A stretch of 64,000 nt of DNA, taken from the NCBI RefSeq assembly GCF_019097595.1, contig NC_080710.1:6965780-7029779 (forward strand), given 5' to 3'. The stretch is from Hemibagrus wyckioides. Taxonomy: Eukaryota; Chordata; Actinopteri; Siluriformes; Bagridae. The position numbers were made by a program, and so were the translations under genes. The notes under the pieces were generated by a model. The model saw only the letters and a program-made list of their open reading frames with translations. It ran no database searches and was not told the DNA's origin. This document shows, one piece after another, positions 38,175 through 49,089 of this stretch; the stretch's first letter is position 1, and the number at the start of each line of letters is the position of its first letter.

Positions 38175-39690
38175 CAGGTACATCTCAAAAAATTAGAATA
38201 TCATGAAAAAGGTCAATATTTTTTGTCACTCAGTTCAGAAAGTGAAACCCATATATTATATAGATTCATCACACAGAGTGAAACATTTCAAGCCTTTATT
38301 TCTATTGAAATTGTGATGATTATGGCTTACAGATAAGGAAAACCCAAAATTCTGTGTCTCAGAAAATTAGAATATTACATAAGATCAATAAAAAAGGATC
38401 TTTCAAACAGAAATATCAAACTTCTGAAAAGTATGTTCATTTCTATGCACTCAATACTTGGGTGGGCCTCCTTTTGCATGAATTACTGCATCAATGCGGT
38501 GTGGCATGGAGGCAATCAGCCTGTAGCACTGCTCAGGTGTAATGGAAGCCCAGGTTGCTTTGATAGCAGCCTTCAGGTCATCTGCATTGTTGGGTCTGGT
38601 GTCTCTCATCTTCCTCTTGACAGTACCCCATAGATTCTCTATGGGGTTCAGGTCAGGCAAGTTTGCTGGCCAATCAAGCACAGTAACACCATGGTCATTG
38701 AACCAGCTTATGGTACCTTTAGCAGTGTGGGCAGGTGCCAAGTCCTGCTGGAAAATGAAATCAGCATCTCCATAAAGCTTGTCAGCAGAAGGAAGCATGA
38801 AGTGCTCTAAGATTTCCTGGTAGATGGCTGCATTGACTGTGGACCAACACCAGTAGATGACATGGCAGCCCAAATCTTCACTGACTGTGGACACTTCACA
38901 CTGGACTTCAAGCAACATGGATTCTGTGCCTCTCCACTCTTACTCCAGACTCTGGGACATTGATTTCCAAATGAAATGCAAAACTTACTTTCATCTGAAA
39001 TGAGGACCACTGAGCAACAGAACAGTTCTTTTTCTCCACAGCCCAGGTAAGACACTTCTGACGTTGTCTCTGGTTCAGGAGTGGCTTGACACGAGGAATA
39101 CGACATTTGTAGGCCATGTCTAGGATTCGTCTGAAGCTCCCCCAAATTCTTGAATGGATTTTGCCTGACAATCCTCTCAAGGCTGCGGTTATCCCTTTTG
39201 CTGGTGCACCTTTTCCTACCACACTTTTTCCTTCCACTCAACTTTCTATGAATATGCTTGGATACAGCACTCTGTGAACAACCAGCTTCTTTAGCAATGA
39301 CCTTTTGTGGCTTACCCTCCTTATGGAGGGTGTCATTGACTGTCTTCTGGACAACTGTCAAGTCAGCAGTCTTCCCCATGATTGTGTAGCCTACTGACCC
39401 AGACTGAGAGACCATTTAAAAGCTCAGGAAACCTTTGCAGGTGTTTTGAGGTAATTAGCTGATTAGGGTGTGCCACAATGACTTTCCAATATTGAACTTT
39501 TTCACAATATTCTAATTCTCTGAGACACAGAATTTTGGGTTTTCCTTATCTGTAAGCCATAATCATCACAATTTCAAGAAATAAAGGCTTGAAATATTTC
39601 ACTCTATGTGCAAATGGGTTTCACTTTCTGAACTGAGTGACAAAAAATATTGACCTTTTTCATTATATTCTAAATTTTGAGATGTACCTG
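38175..39690 (-). mobile_element. Tc1-like transposon with long IR/DR ends (1516 bp)
   Basis: Ends CAGGTACATCTCAAAAAATT flanked by TA (38173-38174, 39691-39692). Each end has about 200 bp of inverted repeat with an inner direct copy (CTCAGAAAATTAGAATATTA near 38360, mirrored near 39510), the IR/DR layout known from Sleeping Beauty-type elements. Confidence 0.9.
38451..39379 (-). pseudogene. Frameshifted Tc1-like transposase
   Basis: N-terminus MGKTADLTVVQKTVNDTLHK with a helix-turn-helix (VIAKEAGCSQSAVSKHIHRK) and GRKKCGRKR; the middle part runs in another frame. The C-terminal part has FIFQQDLAPAHTAKGTI (second Asp) and DLNPIENLWGTVKRKM (Glu). Several frame changes between about 39230 and 38900 inactivate it. 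Confidence 0.85.
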
Positions 39691-39849
39691 TACACATCTG
39701 TGTATCCACTCATGCACATTTCAATCAAATGGTCTGTAAATGAAGACTGGTCAGAAAAAAAAAAACTAACCTGCTTTAAAACCCAGCTACACAACTTTAG
39801 CTGTACACCAACCCAACAGCAACACTGCTTTAACAAAGAGTTATATATA

Positions 39850-41097
39850 CACTATATTGCCAAAAGTATTCGCTCACCTGCCTTGACTCACATATGAACT
39901 TAAGTGACATCCCATTCCTAATCCATAGGGTTCAGTATGACATCGGTCCACCCTTTGCAGCTATAACAGCTTCAACTCTTCTGGGAAGGCTGTCCACAAG
40001 GTTTAGGAGTGTGTTTATGGGAATTTTTGACCATTCTTCCAGAAGCGCATTTGTGAGGTCACACACTGATGTTGGACGAGAAGGCCTGGCTCTCAGTCTC
40101 TGCTCTAATTCATCCCAAAGTTGTTCTATCGGGTTGAGGTCAGGACTCTGTGCAGGCCAGTCAAATTCATCCACACCAGACTCTGTCATCCATGTCTTTA
40201 TGGACCTTGCTTTGTGCACTGGTGCACAGTCATGTTGGAAGAGGAAGGGGCCAGCTCCAAACTGTTCCCACAAAGTTGGGAGCATGGATTTGTCCAAAAT
40301 GTCTTGGTATGCTGAAACATTCTGAGTTCCTTTCATTGGAACTAAGGGGCCAAGCCCAGCTCCTGAAAAACAACCCCACACCATAATCCCCCCTCCACCA
40401 AACTTTACACTTGGCACAATGCAGTCAGACAAGTACCGTTCTCCTGGCAACCGCCAAACCCAGACTCGTCCATCAGATTGCCAGATGGAGAAGCGCGATT
40501 CGTCACTCCAGAGAACGCGTCTCCACTGCTCTAGAGTCCAGTGGCGGCGTGCTTTACACCACTGCATCCGACGCTTTGCATTGCACTTGGTGATGTATGG
40601 CTTGGATGCAGCTGCTCGGCCATGGAAACCCATTCCATGAAGCTCTCTGCGCACTGTTCTTGAGCTAATCTGAAGGCCACATGAAGTTTGGAGGTCTGTA
40701 GCGATTGACTCTGCAGAAAGTTGGCGACCTCTTCGCACTATGCGCCTCAGCATCCGCTGACCCCGCTCCGTCAGTTTACGTGGCCTACCACTTCGTGGCT
40801 GAGTTTCTGTCGTTCCCAAACACTTCCACGTTCTTATAATACAGCTGACAGTTGACTGTGGAATATTTAGGAGTGAGGAAATTTCACGACTGGATTTGTT
40901 GCACAGGTGGCATCCTATCACAGTTCCACGCTGGAATTCACTGAGCTCCTGAGAGCGACCCATTCTTTCACAAATGTTTGTAAAAATAGTCTGCATGCCT
41001 AGGTGCTTGATTTTATACACCTGTGGCCAAGGAAGTGATTGGAACACCTGATTCTGATTATTTGGATGGGTGAGCGAATACTTTTGGCAATATAGTG
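39850..41097 (-). mobile_element. Complete Tc1-like transposon, copy B (1248 bp)
   Basis: Same ends and length as copy A, flanked by intact TA on both sides (39848-39849, 41098-41099). Sits inside the hAT-like element, about 160 bp from the Tc1-like insertion at 38175-39690. Confidence 0.95.
39932..40963 (-). CDS. Tc1-like transposase (DD34E), intact frame, copy B
   Basis: 343 residues from the same [10 protein letters not shown] start as copy A; an open frame extends upstream past the element end, but that part is not family-like. Catalytic residues are intact: [26 protein letters not shown]. It differs from copy A at about a dozen residues, e.g. His for Tyr in [10 protein letters not shown], which is the more usual residue, Phe for Leu in GVDEFDW, and Gln for His in NPIEQLW. 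No nonsense change. Confidence 0.9.
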   Translation of the reverse strand: MGRSQELSEFQRGTVIGCHLCNKSSREISSLLNIPQSTVSCIIRTWKCLGTTETQPRSGRPRKLTERGQRMLRRIVRRGRQLSAESIATDLQTSCGLQISSRTVRRELHGMGFHGRAAASKPYITKCNAKRRMQWCKARRHWTLEQWRRVLWSDESRFSIWQSDGRVWVWRLPGERYLSDCIVPSVKFGGGGIMVWGCFSGAGLGPLVPMKGTQNVSAYQDILDKSMLPTLWEQFGAGPFLFQHDCAPVHKARSIKTWMTESGVDEFDWPAQSPDLNPIEQLWDELEQRLRARPSRPTSVCDLTNALLEEWSKIPINTLLNLVDSLPRRVEAVIAAKGGPMSY

Positions 41098-41959
41098 TAT
41101 TTCCACAATTCATTTACATCGTTTTAATATGCATTTACACAATTTTCCAGGCTCCTCCCTCCTGTGTGCAATGCGTTGTGGGCAATATTACCCGTTAGAG
41201 TGTGCATTGTTCTCCACTTTGAATTTCTACCGGAAGTAGTAGACCATCCAGGAATTTTTGGAATACTCTTTTCAGTATACTATGATTTGGGGCATACTAA
41301 TTCTATTTTTGAATACTATATAGGACACATAGTATGAGGATTTGGACACAGCATACGTTTTTGTGTGTTAACTAACATCATTACCAATGCGTTGGTGGTG
41401 TATAATATACAAAGCATATCTTTGTCCATTTTGTCAGCAATTGATCAATTGAGTTCAAAAAATTATGGAAAACCACTGAACTTTACAACATGTGACGCTA
41501 CAAGAGTGAAAAGAATCATCCTATGATTAATGTAACTACTTTCTACTCAATGACCTTGACAGAAATGTAGTGGAGTAAAAGTAGAGTATTTGTCTTTCAA
41601 ATGTAGAGAAGTTTAAAGTAAAAAGTATCCAGATAAAATAATACTCAAGTAAAATACAGATACTCAAAAAGTGTACTTAAGTACAGTACTCAAGTAAATG
41701 TACTTCTTACTGTCCACCTCTGGTTCCTATTATTTTGCTCACCTAAAACCTAGGTGTTCTGTCACTGAAGGTGCCATGTTCTCAAGTTGTTTTACACATT
41801 TGGATGTAACTATAAGTACATGAATGTGATAATAGATTTCAGCTTTCATTTCATCTCAAACCAAAATGTTTTCAGTTGTAGCAAACACAAAATAATTGGC
41901 CATGCGGTTCCAATTCTTTTAGAGGGGTCTGTGTATTTAATGTATTATGTATGTATGTG

Positions 41960-42290
41960 TACAAATATGGACAAATGACCTTCACACCCATATGTAGGCC
42001 TTACCCAAAATGTTGCCACAAAGTTGGAAAATTCAAATTGACTAGGGGCCCAAGCTTTCACGTTTATGGCTCAAGGACTGTACACAAGGCCTTCTCAAAA
42101 TCAATTCCCAACCTCTGTAATGCTCTTGTGTCTAAATGAACCCTATAAAACCTAGCAGCTGCTTTCCAAAATCTAGTCTGAATCTAGCCTTCCCAAAAGA
42201 ATGGAGGCTGTTCTACCAGCAAAAGGGAATGGAATGTTGTACAAAGACATACAAGTTTGATGGTCAAGTGTCCAGACATCGACCATCTAA
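41960..42290 (+). mobile_element. Degraded Tc1-like fragment, 3' end
   Basis: Ends with ATGGTCAAGTGTCCAGACAT, the counterpart of the GGTGTCCACAAAC-type termini at 7140-7545 and 49090-49785. Internal wording CAAAATGTTGCCACAAAGTT belongs to the same family. Confidence 0.5.
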
Positions 42291-42353
42291 TTTATATGCT
42301 TATATAAATTAAGAGTTAGATCCCTGATGCTTTTAAAATCTGTATTTGAACAG

Positions 42354-42520
42354 GAGCTTCTTCTCCGGTGCTTGGAACCAAAACTGCCAATATTACACCT
42401 GAGAGTAACTCAAACCCAACGCATCCCATTAGTGCAATCCCACTACACGTGAACCTCCTACATTTCAGGAAGAACATCTCTGGGCTACGCCTCCAGTTGC
42501 AGGAGATGAGGCAACTCCAG
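42354..42520 (+). CDS. kiaa1217: kiaa1217 exon 7 (coiled-coil part 1)
   Basis: The acceptor TTGAACAG follows a weak pyrimidine tract; the donor is CAG|GTACAG. It encodes a Ser/Thr/Pro linker, then HVNLLHFRKNISGLRLQLQE and MRQLQ, matching the human segment MSLLEMRRSVAELRLQLQQM. Leu spacing supports a coiled coil running into exon 8. It ends in phase 0. Confidence 0.9.
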
Positions 42521-42634
42521 GTACAGTAAATAAATGGGCTTTTTGTACATACTAAATGTGTTCCATGCACTACACCTGTTCTGTGTTGTATTTGCATTAT
42601 CATGTCTGTATCTCTGTGGGTGTGCCTTTTCCAG

Positions 42635-42810
42635 TTGCAGAATCAGGAGTGTGTGCGTGCTCAGATTAAACATGTTGAACAAGAGATCAGTGAAAGGCTG
42701 GCTGAAGTGTTGAGACGACAAGAGGATCCTGCACAGAGACAGCGAGCTCTAGTCGAGGAAGAGAGACACAAATATCTCAGCATGGAAGAAACAGTTCTTT
42801 CGCAGTTAGG
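42635..42810 (+). CDS. kiaa1217: kiaa1217 exon 8 (coiled-coil part 2)
   Basis: Only 114 nt of intron separate it from exon 7. The acceptor CCTTTTCCAG and donor GG|GTGAGG are good. It encodes LQNQECVRAQIKHVEQEISE, then RLAEVLRRQEDPAQRQRALV and EEERHKYLSMEE. The DPxQRQRxLVExER signature is shared with the human protein. It is highly charged and helical in character. Confidence 0.93.
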
Positions 42811-44390
42811 GTGAGGCACACAGCTCTGTTCAGTTGTATTCTACCTACTAAGGACAGAATTACAAGGTTATATTGTACAAAGGAAGTTATGTTTTTATGT
42901 CATAAACATCTAACAAAATTCACAGCATGGATTGTGGTGATACTTTGAATGAATGTACCAAAACAGATATCAGAATAAATAATTATTAGACCGGAGCTTA
43001 AGGTGATACATTGAAATTAGTATAAATCAGATTTCCTAAACAAATAAGGATGTCCATAACCATTTAATTGAAACCAATTGAAGACAATCTTCCTAAAATG
43101 AAGGAGGATCACCCATTAGAATGATGTATGGGGAGGAAGTGGGTAAAGTTACTCTCAGGTATAACTTTGGCGAGTTTGGTTCCAAGCAGGACCAAGGAGA
43201 AGCTGCAAACTTGACCAAATTCACACGATAAAAATAAAAATATAATGTATATACATTGTCAGGATTCAAACCTAAAATCTGTTGTTCCACCAAGGAGCCA
43301 GAAACACTTATTTTAACCTCTTTTCTTTAGTCAAACATTCTATCAAGAAGTGGTTTACATATCTGCAGTCATAAAAACACCACAGATCAGAAGTGCTTGA
43401 AATCACTTGGACTAGATTGGAAACACTGACTTTGGATTTAGGACTTTAAAAATCATGTTCTAAAGTACACAGGCCAGTAAGGAATTCAGCATGAAATCTC
43501 CACTTGCTACATAAACCAACAGATGCAGGTTGGCTGATCCACTTGCCACATGTGCACTGGGTCATGTGCAGATGTTCTGTGAGTGTTTAAGCAGTGTTTA
43601 GAGGCTACTACATGCTTGCAAATATTAGTTAACCTGTATGTGAGGGCCCTACTTTTCATTTTATAAAATGACATTACAATGAGTGTAGTGAAATGATGTT
43701 TGCTTGCCACCTAGAGTAGAAAAAAATGTAATTGCAATTTGACACTTAAGGTCTGCATGTGTAAAACATTTGCAAGCCAATTTACTGACAAGATTTATCA
43801 GCATCTGCCCTGTCAGCAAAACAGCACATTTTTTGAATGAATACAATCAGATGCCAGTGCATATACAGTTCATAAACACTAAGGTAAAAGTCTTTTTTTT
43901 TTTTTTTTCCACTAAACAGATTTCATATAAGCAAACTAGTTTTAGAAATCGCTTTTCATACTCATGTGTGGTCAGCAAAATGTCAGAAAATAATTTGTAT
44001 CGTCTTACAGCAAATAGTTTTCGTATCATTTTTTCTTTTGGAGATTTTTGGAGTTTTCTTTTGGAGAACTGCTTAAGGTTTTTCAACTTTTATGAAATTT
44101 ATATAATTTTATTTAGCATTTTTAGTACACTGAATACAGTGTACTAAATATGCTTTGCATATCTCTTTCTTATTGTGCATGCCTGTTGGCTCTATGCAAA
44201 TGAGGCATGGTTTGTCAGTTTACAGCAATGAAACTGAATTCACACAAGATATACTCCAAGATTTAACACTACTCCTTGTTAAAAGTTCCTGTGATATTTA
44301 TAACAATTTTTCTCATAGCTTTTAATAAGCATTTTTTCTATCTTTAAGTATACCTTTAAGTATAATTCTCAGCTGTATACATACCATTAT
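42811..44390. other. Intron 8, no gene or classified element; one perfect palindrome
   Basis: AT-rich intronic DNA. At 44121-44148 a perfect inverted repeat with 12-bp arms and a 4-nt loop (TTTAGTACACTG, AATA, then its complement) is the only structure noted. A T-run lies near 43892-43909. Confidence 0.5.
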
Positions 44391-44823
44391 ACACCAATCA
44401 GGCATAACATTATGAGCAGTGACAGGTGATCCAAGGAAGGAACAGTGGTGAACCAGTGACAGGATCATGGGTGGCCAAGGCTCATTGAAGCATGTGGGGA
44501 GCGAAGGCTGGTCCGTGTGATCCGATTGAACAGACGAGCTACTGTTGCTCAAATTGCTGAAGAAGTTAATGCTGGTTCTGATAGAAAGATGTCAGAATAC
44601 ACAGTCCATCACAGTTGCGTATGGGGCTGCATAGCCGCAGACCAGTCAGGGTGCCCATGCTGACCCCTGTGCATCGCCAGAAGCGCCAACAATGGGCTGT
44701 TAACACTGTTAACTGCTGCAAACATCTTGGTGCCAGATACCACAGTACACTGCCACTGTTTTGGCAGCAAAAAGGGTACCAACACAATATTAGGCAGGTG
44801 GTCATAATGTTATTCCTGATCAG
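44391..44823 (+). mobile_element. Short deletion derivative of the GATCAGCC-end Tc1-like family
   Basis: Starts ACACCAATCAGGCATAACAT and ends with the reverse complement form GGTGGTCATAATGTTATTCC TGATCAG-type wording. About 430 bp instead of about 870 bp at 59980, so internally deleted. Non-coding. Confidence 0.7.
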
Positions 44824-44947
44824 TCTACGTTATTTAAAGTTTTGTTAATAAATGTAATTTTTTTGTTGTACAATATCTTGAGTTATAATAATGTAGGGTC
44901 TGACGTGTCTGTGCTGATGAACATAAAATCATTAAACATGTGTGCAG

Positions 44948-45084
44948 GGATCTGGAACAATACATAGAGTCTGTGAGAAAGGACTCGAGCTCGGCCACAT
45001 CTGTGAGACCGATCACCCTGAAGGAAGTAGAGGAAGGAGCAGTGGGCCTGAGGAAGGTTGGAGAAAGTCTGGCATCACTCAAAG
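44948..45084 (+). CDS. kiaa1217: kiaa1217 exon 9 (helical scaffold segment)
   Basis: The acceptor ATGTGTGCAG and donor AAAG|GTAACA border it. It encodes DLEQYIESVRKDSSSATS, then PITLKEVEEGAVGLRKVGES and LASLKG, matching the human LEDFVEDLKKDSTAAS and TLKDVEDGA...LRQVGEAVATLKG blocks. It enters after two bases and leaves one. Confidence 0.92.
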
Positions 45085-45660
45085 GTAACAGACTTCATTT
45101 CCGGGACAAGTATGATTCACTACTGTTATAAAGAAATCCCAGGTGTGCCATGTGAAATATGCTTCAGGGTTTTGTAAAAGAAAGACAGATGTAACGGGTA
45201 AAAAAAAATCAGACTACAAATGGTAAAATATGGTAGTTAAAATTACCAAAATGTGTTAATGTAGTACAACATACCAAACACCAGAAACTGATAACTGTCA
45301 GTTGCAGTTTTAGACAGAATGCATCACCCTGCCATATTTGCATGAATCTCACCTCTTGGCAAATTACTGCAGTGTTAAAATCTGCACACTGTTCAGCAAC
45401 CAAATACATGTTAAAATAAAACTAAACATAAAATAAATAGAAAAGATGCAGAAACAAATGGCAGTTAGCTGGTGTGCAAACTTAAATCTTGCCTGCAAAC
45501 TTAAATCTTTATCACTACTGCACTGTAACTGTTAACTTTCCAAGACTAACACCTCAGTCTTACATTCCAAATAGAAGAAATTTGGTGGTCAAATGTTGAC
45601 AAGTGGATATCAACATACTGGGTTCAACACAAGTAAAAAGTGGGGAAACAAAGGATTGCT
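45085..45660. other. Intron 9 sequence, nothing recognised
   Basis: AT-rich DNA without a supported feature. Confidence 0.4.
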
Positions 45661-45664
45661 TTAG

Positions 45665-46203
45665 AACTACATCAGACATAACGTTCTGAGCAGTGACCGG
45701 TGAAGTGAGTAACACTGATTATCTCCTCATCATGGCACCTGTTAGTGGGTAGGATATATTAGGTAGCAAGTGAACATTTTGTCCTCAAAGTTGATGTGTT
45801 AGAAGCAGGAAAAATGAACAAGTGTAAGGATTTGAGCGAGTTTGACAAGGACCCAATTGTGATGGCTAAACCACTGGATCAGAGCATCTCCAAAACTGCA
45901 GCTCTTGTGGGGTGTTCCTGGTCTGCAGTGGTCAGTATCTATCAAAAGTGGTCCAAGGAACCGGTTACAGGGTCATGGGCAGCTAAGACTGGAGAGGTGG
46001 AGAGCAAAGGTTGGCCTGCGTGGTTCGATACAACAAACGTGCTACTGTTGCTCAAATTGCATGAAGAAGTTAATGCTGGTTCTAATAGAAAAGTGTCAGA
46101 ATACACGGTGCATGATGCCACAGGGCTGTTTTCTCAGCAAAAGGGGGACCAACACAGTATTAGGCAGGTGGTCATAATGTTATGCCTTTTCGGTGTATAT
46201 TGT
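45665..46203 (+). mobile_element. Deleted Tc1-like element (GATCAGCC-end family)
   Basis: Starts ATCAGACATAACGTTCTGAG, ends GTGGTCATAATGTTATGCCT. It keeps the transposase N-terminus wording (frame from 45814: [20 protein letters not shown], then [20 protein letters not shown]) but jumps to the 3' end after the DNA-binding domain. Confidence 0.7.
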
Positions 46204-46387
46204 AAATAGTGCATCATGTTTCACTACATGACCCTCCTGGAAGACATATAAGCGTAAGTCAGCATGTGATATATGCGTCAACATTTGGTATCCAGGAGTC
46301 TCATTTCTCAAAGCATGCATAGAAGAAGTTGTACATCTGTGACAGTATGTACAAGGACCCTGTCTTTTATCACACATGAATTATTAC

Positions 46388-46925
46388 ATTTAAATTATAT
46401 TTAGTAGATGCCTTTATCTAGTATTTCAGAGTGCTTTGTAGTCTCCACCAAAAATCCATTCTTATGCTAGCTCACATCAGGGACCAAGAGTACCATCTGT
46501 ATTCAAAAGCTTGATGTAATACAGTATGAAAAGAAATGACAAGTTTTTTAAAAAAAAAAAATAGATAAGCAAACTTCAAGTGCACAGTGTGGGAGTAGAT
46601 TTTTAATGTTCATTTAAGACTAAGCAAAAAAAGTCAGGGGAAGTTAGGTTCACCACCTGGCTGCCAGGACCAAGAAGACCCAAGAAGAATGTCTTTCATG
46701 TACCCCAAGAGATCCAAAAGAGCTGTGAAGTTTAAAATAAGTCATGCAGCTGGACTCTTGAGAAGATACAGGGCTCAAATGGTGTGCAGAGGCAGATCTG
46801 CCTGGAGCAAGTTGCAGTAGTTCAGTCTTGAAATAACAAAAGGCTGAACAAACACCCAAGTGGCCTCTGTAGATAGAATTGGTGGGATCCTCCTGATGCT
46901 GGATGAAGGAACTTGCATTTTTGAT
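46388..46925 (-). mobile_element. L2-like LINE fragment, 3' part
   Basis: Starts with a worn tail (TTTAGTAGATGCCTTTATCT) and contains GTTGCAGTAGTTCAGTCTTG and GTGGCCTCTGTAGATAGAAT, shared with 25990-26080. Interrupted by an A-run near 46550. Confidence 0.55.
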
Positions 46926-47384
46926 CTGCATTGTATCTGCAATACATGACAACCCTGCTCACATAAAAAATACCACGTTTATAACATGATACTAATTGAA
47001 GACGGACTATTCAGTTTTAACCTGACCCAAGCACTGCTTGACTGAGCTAAATTAAAAGATTTCTACCACATCTTTGCGAAATCAAATTTGCTTTCATATG
47101 GGCTTCTGCTTTATAGAACCCCCACAAATCATGCACTGTGTAGGGACAGCATGTCTCTGCAGGGTTCTCCACAAAATTACACATTTTTAGAAATATAAAT
47201 TTTTTTGTGTGCGTGTTTTATCAGTTTTAAATTATCCTTCTCCATTGTTATTCACATCATAAAATAATACAGGCACAATAATGAAATGCCACTCAAAGTA
47301 TCTCATATTGGTGAATGAGTTCCAGTATTATAGTTATAGGTGTGTGCTTGTGTGTGTGCGTGTGTGTGTGCGCGCATATATCCA

Positions 47385-48430
47385 TATAGAGTTTGAACAC
47401 TGGACAGTATAGTGTTAAAGGTTTCTCACCTATATATGTGCAGCCTGGTGGCCAGTCCACATTGATTTCACATTCCATAAGTAAGAGCAGAGTGTGAAGG
47501 TTGAATTAGCCATGCAGTAGCACAGCTGTACATAAAATACTATAATTCACAAAATATAATTTGGGACAGTGATCAAAAGAGCACAAATTGTTGGTGCACA
47601 TTTTGCTGGCACCACAGTATTCAGGGTAATATTGGAATACCACCAAAAAAAACCCCCATAAAACTACAGCTGTCCAACTCACTGCAGAATTAAATGCCCA
47701 CCTCATCTCTCCTGTTTCCACCAAAACTGTTTGTCAGGAGCTCCACAGGGTCTGTATTCAAGGTCAGGCTGCTAAAACCTCTTGTCACTCTACCAATGCC
47801 ATATGTCAGTTTCAGTGGTGCCAGCAGCGGAAATCCTTGGGCTGTGGACAATGGTGAAACTTGATGTCCACATTTACTGTCTTTCCCACATCTGGAAATG
47901 TTACAGTGTGGAAAAGCCACAAAGAAGCTTACAACCTGGACTGTTGCATGCCCTGAGTGAAGTGTGGGGTAGATCGGTGATGGTTTAGGCTCCCTGGACC
48001 CTCTATTTGTGGTAGGTTAGTGGTTAAGGTGTTGGACTACTGACGGGAAGAAGATGTGTTTGAATCCCAGGACCACCACGTTGCCACTGCTGGGCCCTTG
48101 AGCAAGGCCCTTAACCCTCAATTGCTCAGTTTCTTAAAATAAGATAAAATTTTATTATTTTATAAAAAGTTGCTCTGCATAAGAACATCTGCCAAATGCC
48201 AGAAATGTGTATGTAAATGTACTTGTGCTAGATGGTTGCATTACTGCCAGGGACTACTGAACCACTCTGGAGGACAATGTGCACACAGTGGATCAAACAT
48301 TTTACCCTGAAGGTGGTACCATGCACCAAGACACACAGCAAGACTACTGACAGTGGTTTCATGAACATGAAAGTGAAGTTGAACATCTCCCATGGCCTGC
48401 ACAGTCACCGGATCTGAATATTATTGAGCC
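47385..48430 (+). mobile_element. Degraded Tc1-like relic, same family as 28928-29809, with SINE inside
   Basis: Shares TGGTGGCCAGTCCACATTGA, AGTAAGAGCAGAGTGTGAAG and CCACCAAAACTGT with the deleted element at 28928, but also keeps the central and 3' parts (GGATCTGAATATTATTGAGC, the worn D-L-N-x-I-E block near 48412). A SINE at 48008 splits it. Confidence 0.65.
48008..48222 (+). mobile_element. tRNA-derived SINE inserted in a Tc1-like relic
   Basis: tRNA-like head with TTAGTGGTTAAGGTGTTGGA and B-box-like GTTTGAATCCC, body GAGCAAGGCCCTTAACCCTC, and tail GCTCTGCATAAGAACATCTG CCAAATGCC-type. Same family as 5092-5273 in opposite orientation. Confidence 0.75.
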
Positions 48431-48893
48431 ACTTTTGGGTTTTTTTTTGAAGGGAGCGAGTTAGGAAACTTTTTCCTTAATTACATTGGTTGTGACTAAA
48501 TGGTCCAATTAATTTTTTTGTTTTGCTAAAGGACAATGAAAAAGAAATTTCACTATTTGCCTTATTTTCCAGCTATATGATCTGCAAGCAATCATGAGTT
48601 AGAGCTGTATGTGTAAATTCTTAAAACTGGTGATATTTGGTGAGCATAGTGTTGAAAAATGTCAACATATTTTTGAGAATTATTGAGGATCACAATCATT
48701 TGAATATTTTGAAATAAACATTGTAAAGACCTGTATGAAAATCCTAGGATTGCAAAAGTATTTTTGTATATACTGCAAATTATCACAAATTTCCACAGGA
48801 GCTACATGATGCAAAGGTAATTATTTAGAGTTTGGGTCTCTCACTCTCTCTCTCTGTCTCTGTCTTTCTCTCTCTCTCGGGAAAATTAATCAG

Positions 48894-49041
48894 GAGAGTT
48901 CCCGGCACTGCAAGGGCGAATGAGGGCTGTGCTCCGAGTGGAGGTGGAGGCTGTGAAGTTTCTCAAAGAAGAGCCACACAAACTGGACAGCATGCTGAAA
49001 CGAGTCAAATCACTTACTGAAACTCTTAGCACTTTGCGAAG
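48894..49041 (+). CDS. kiaa1217: kiaa1217 exon 10 (helical scaffold segment)
   Basis: The acceptor ATTAATCAG lies about 10 nt past a (TC)n tract; the donor is AG|GTACGT. It encodes GEFPALQGRMRAVLRVEVE, then AVKFLKEEPHKLDSMLKRVK and SLTETLSTLR. The VEAVxFLKEEPHKLDSxLKRV block is nearly identical to human, so this is among the most reliable exons. Confidence 0.93.
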
Positions 49042-49089
49042 GTACGTGTGTGTGTGTCTGTGTGTGTTTGTTGTGTGAAACTGTGAACA

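Larger units (their letters stand above)
37789..41722 (+). mobile_element. hAT-like non-autonomous element containing two nested Tc1-like insertions
   Basis: It starts CAGAGGTGGACGAAGTACAC and ends in the reverse complement of CAGAGGTGGAC, with a perfect 8-bp target duplication GTTCCTAT on both sides (37781-37788, 41723-41730). Eight-base duplications are the hAT hallmark. Removing the two inner elements with their TA duplications leaves about 1166 bp with no transposase frame. Subterminal DNA is rich in AAGTA-type repeats. Confidence 0.88.
37491..41900 (+). mobile_element. Tc1-like relic split by the hAT-like insertion
   Basis: Before 37788 the text contains GACAATGACCCCAAACACAC (D-N-D-P-K-H-T, second catalytic Asp) and ends GGGACATGCAACCAAATATT. 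After 41722 it resumes with TATTTTGCTCACCTAAAACC. A short relative lies at 52125-52330. It is the outermost shell of a three-level nest. Confidence 0.55.
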
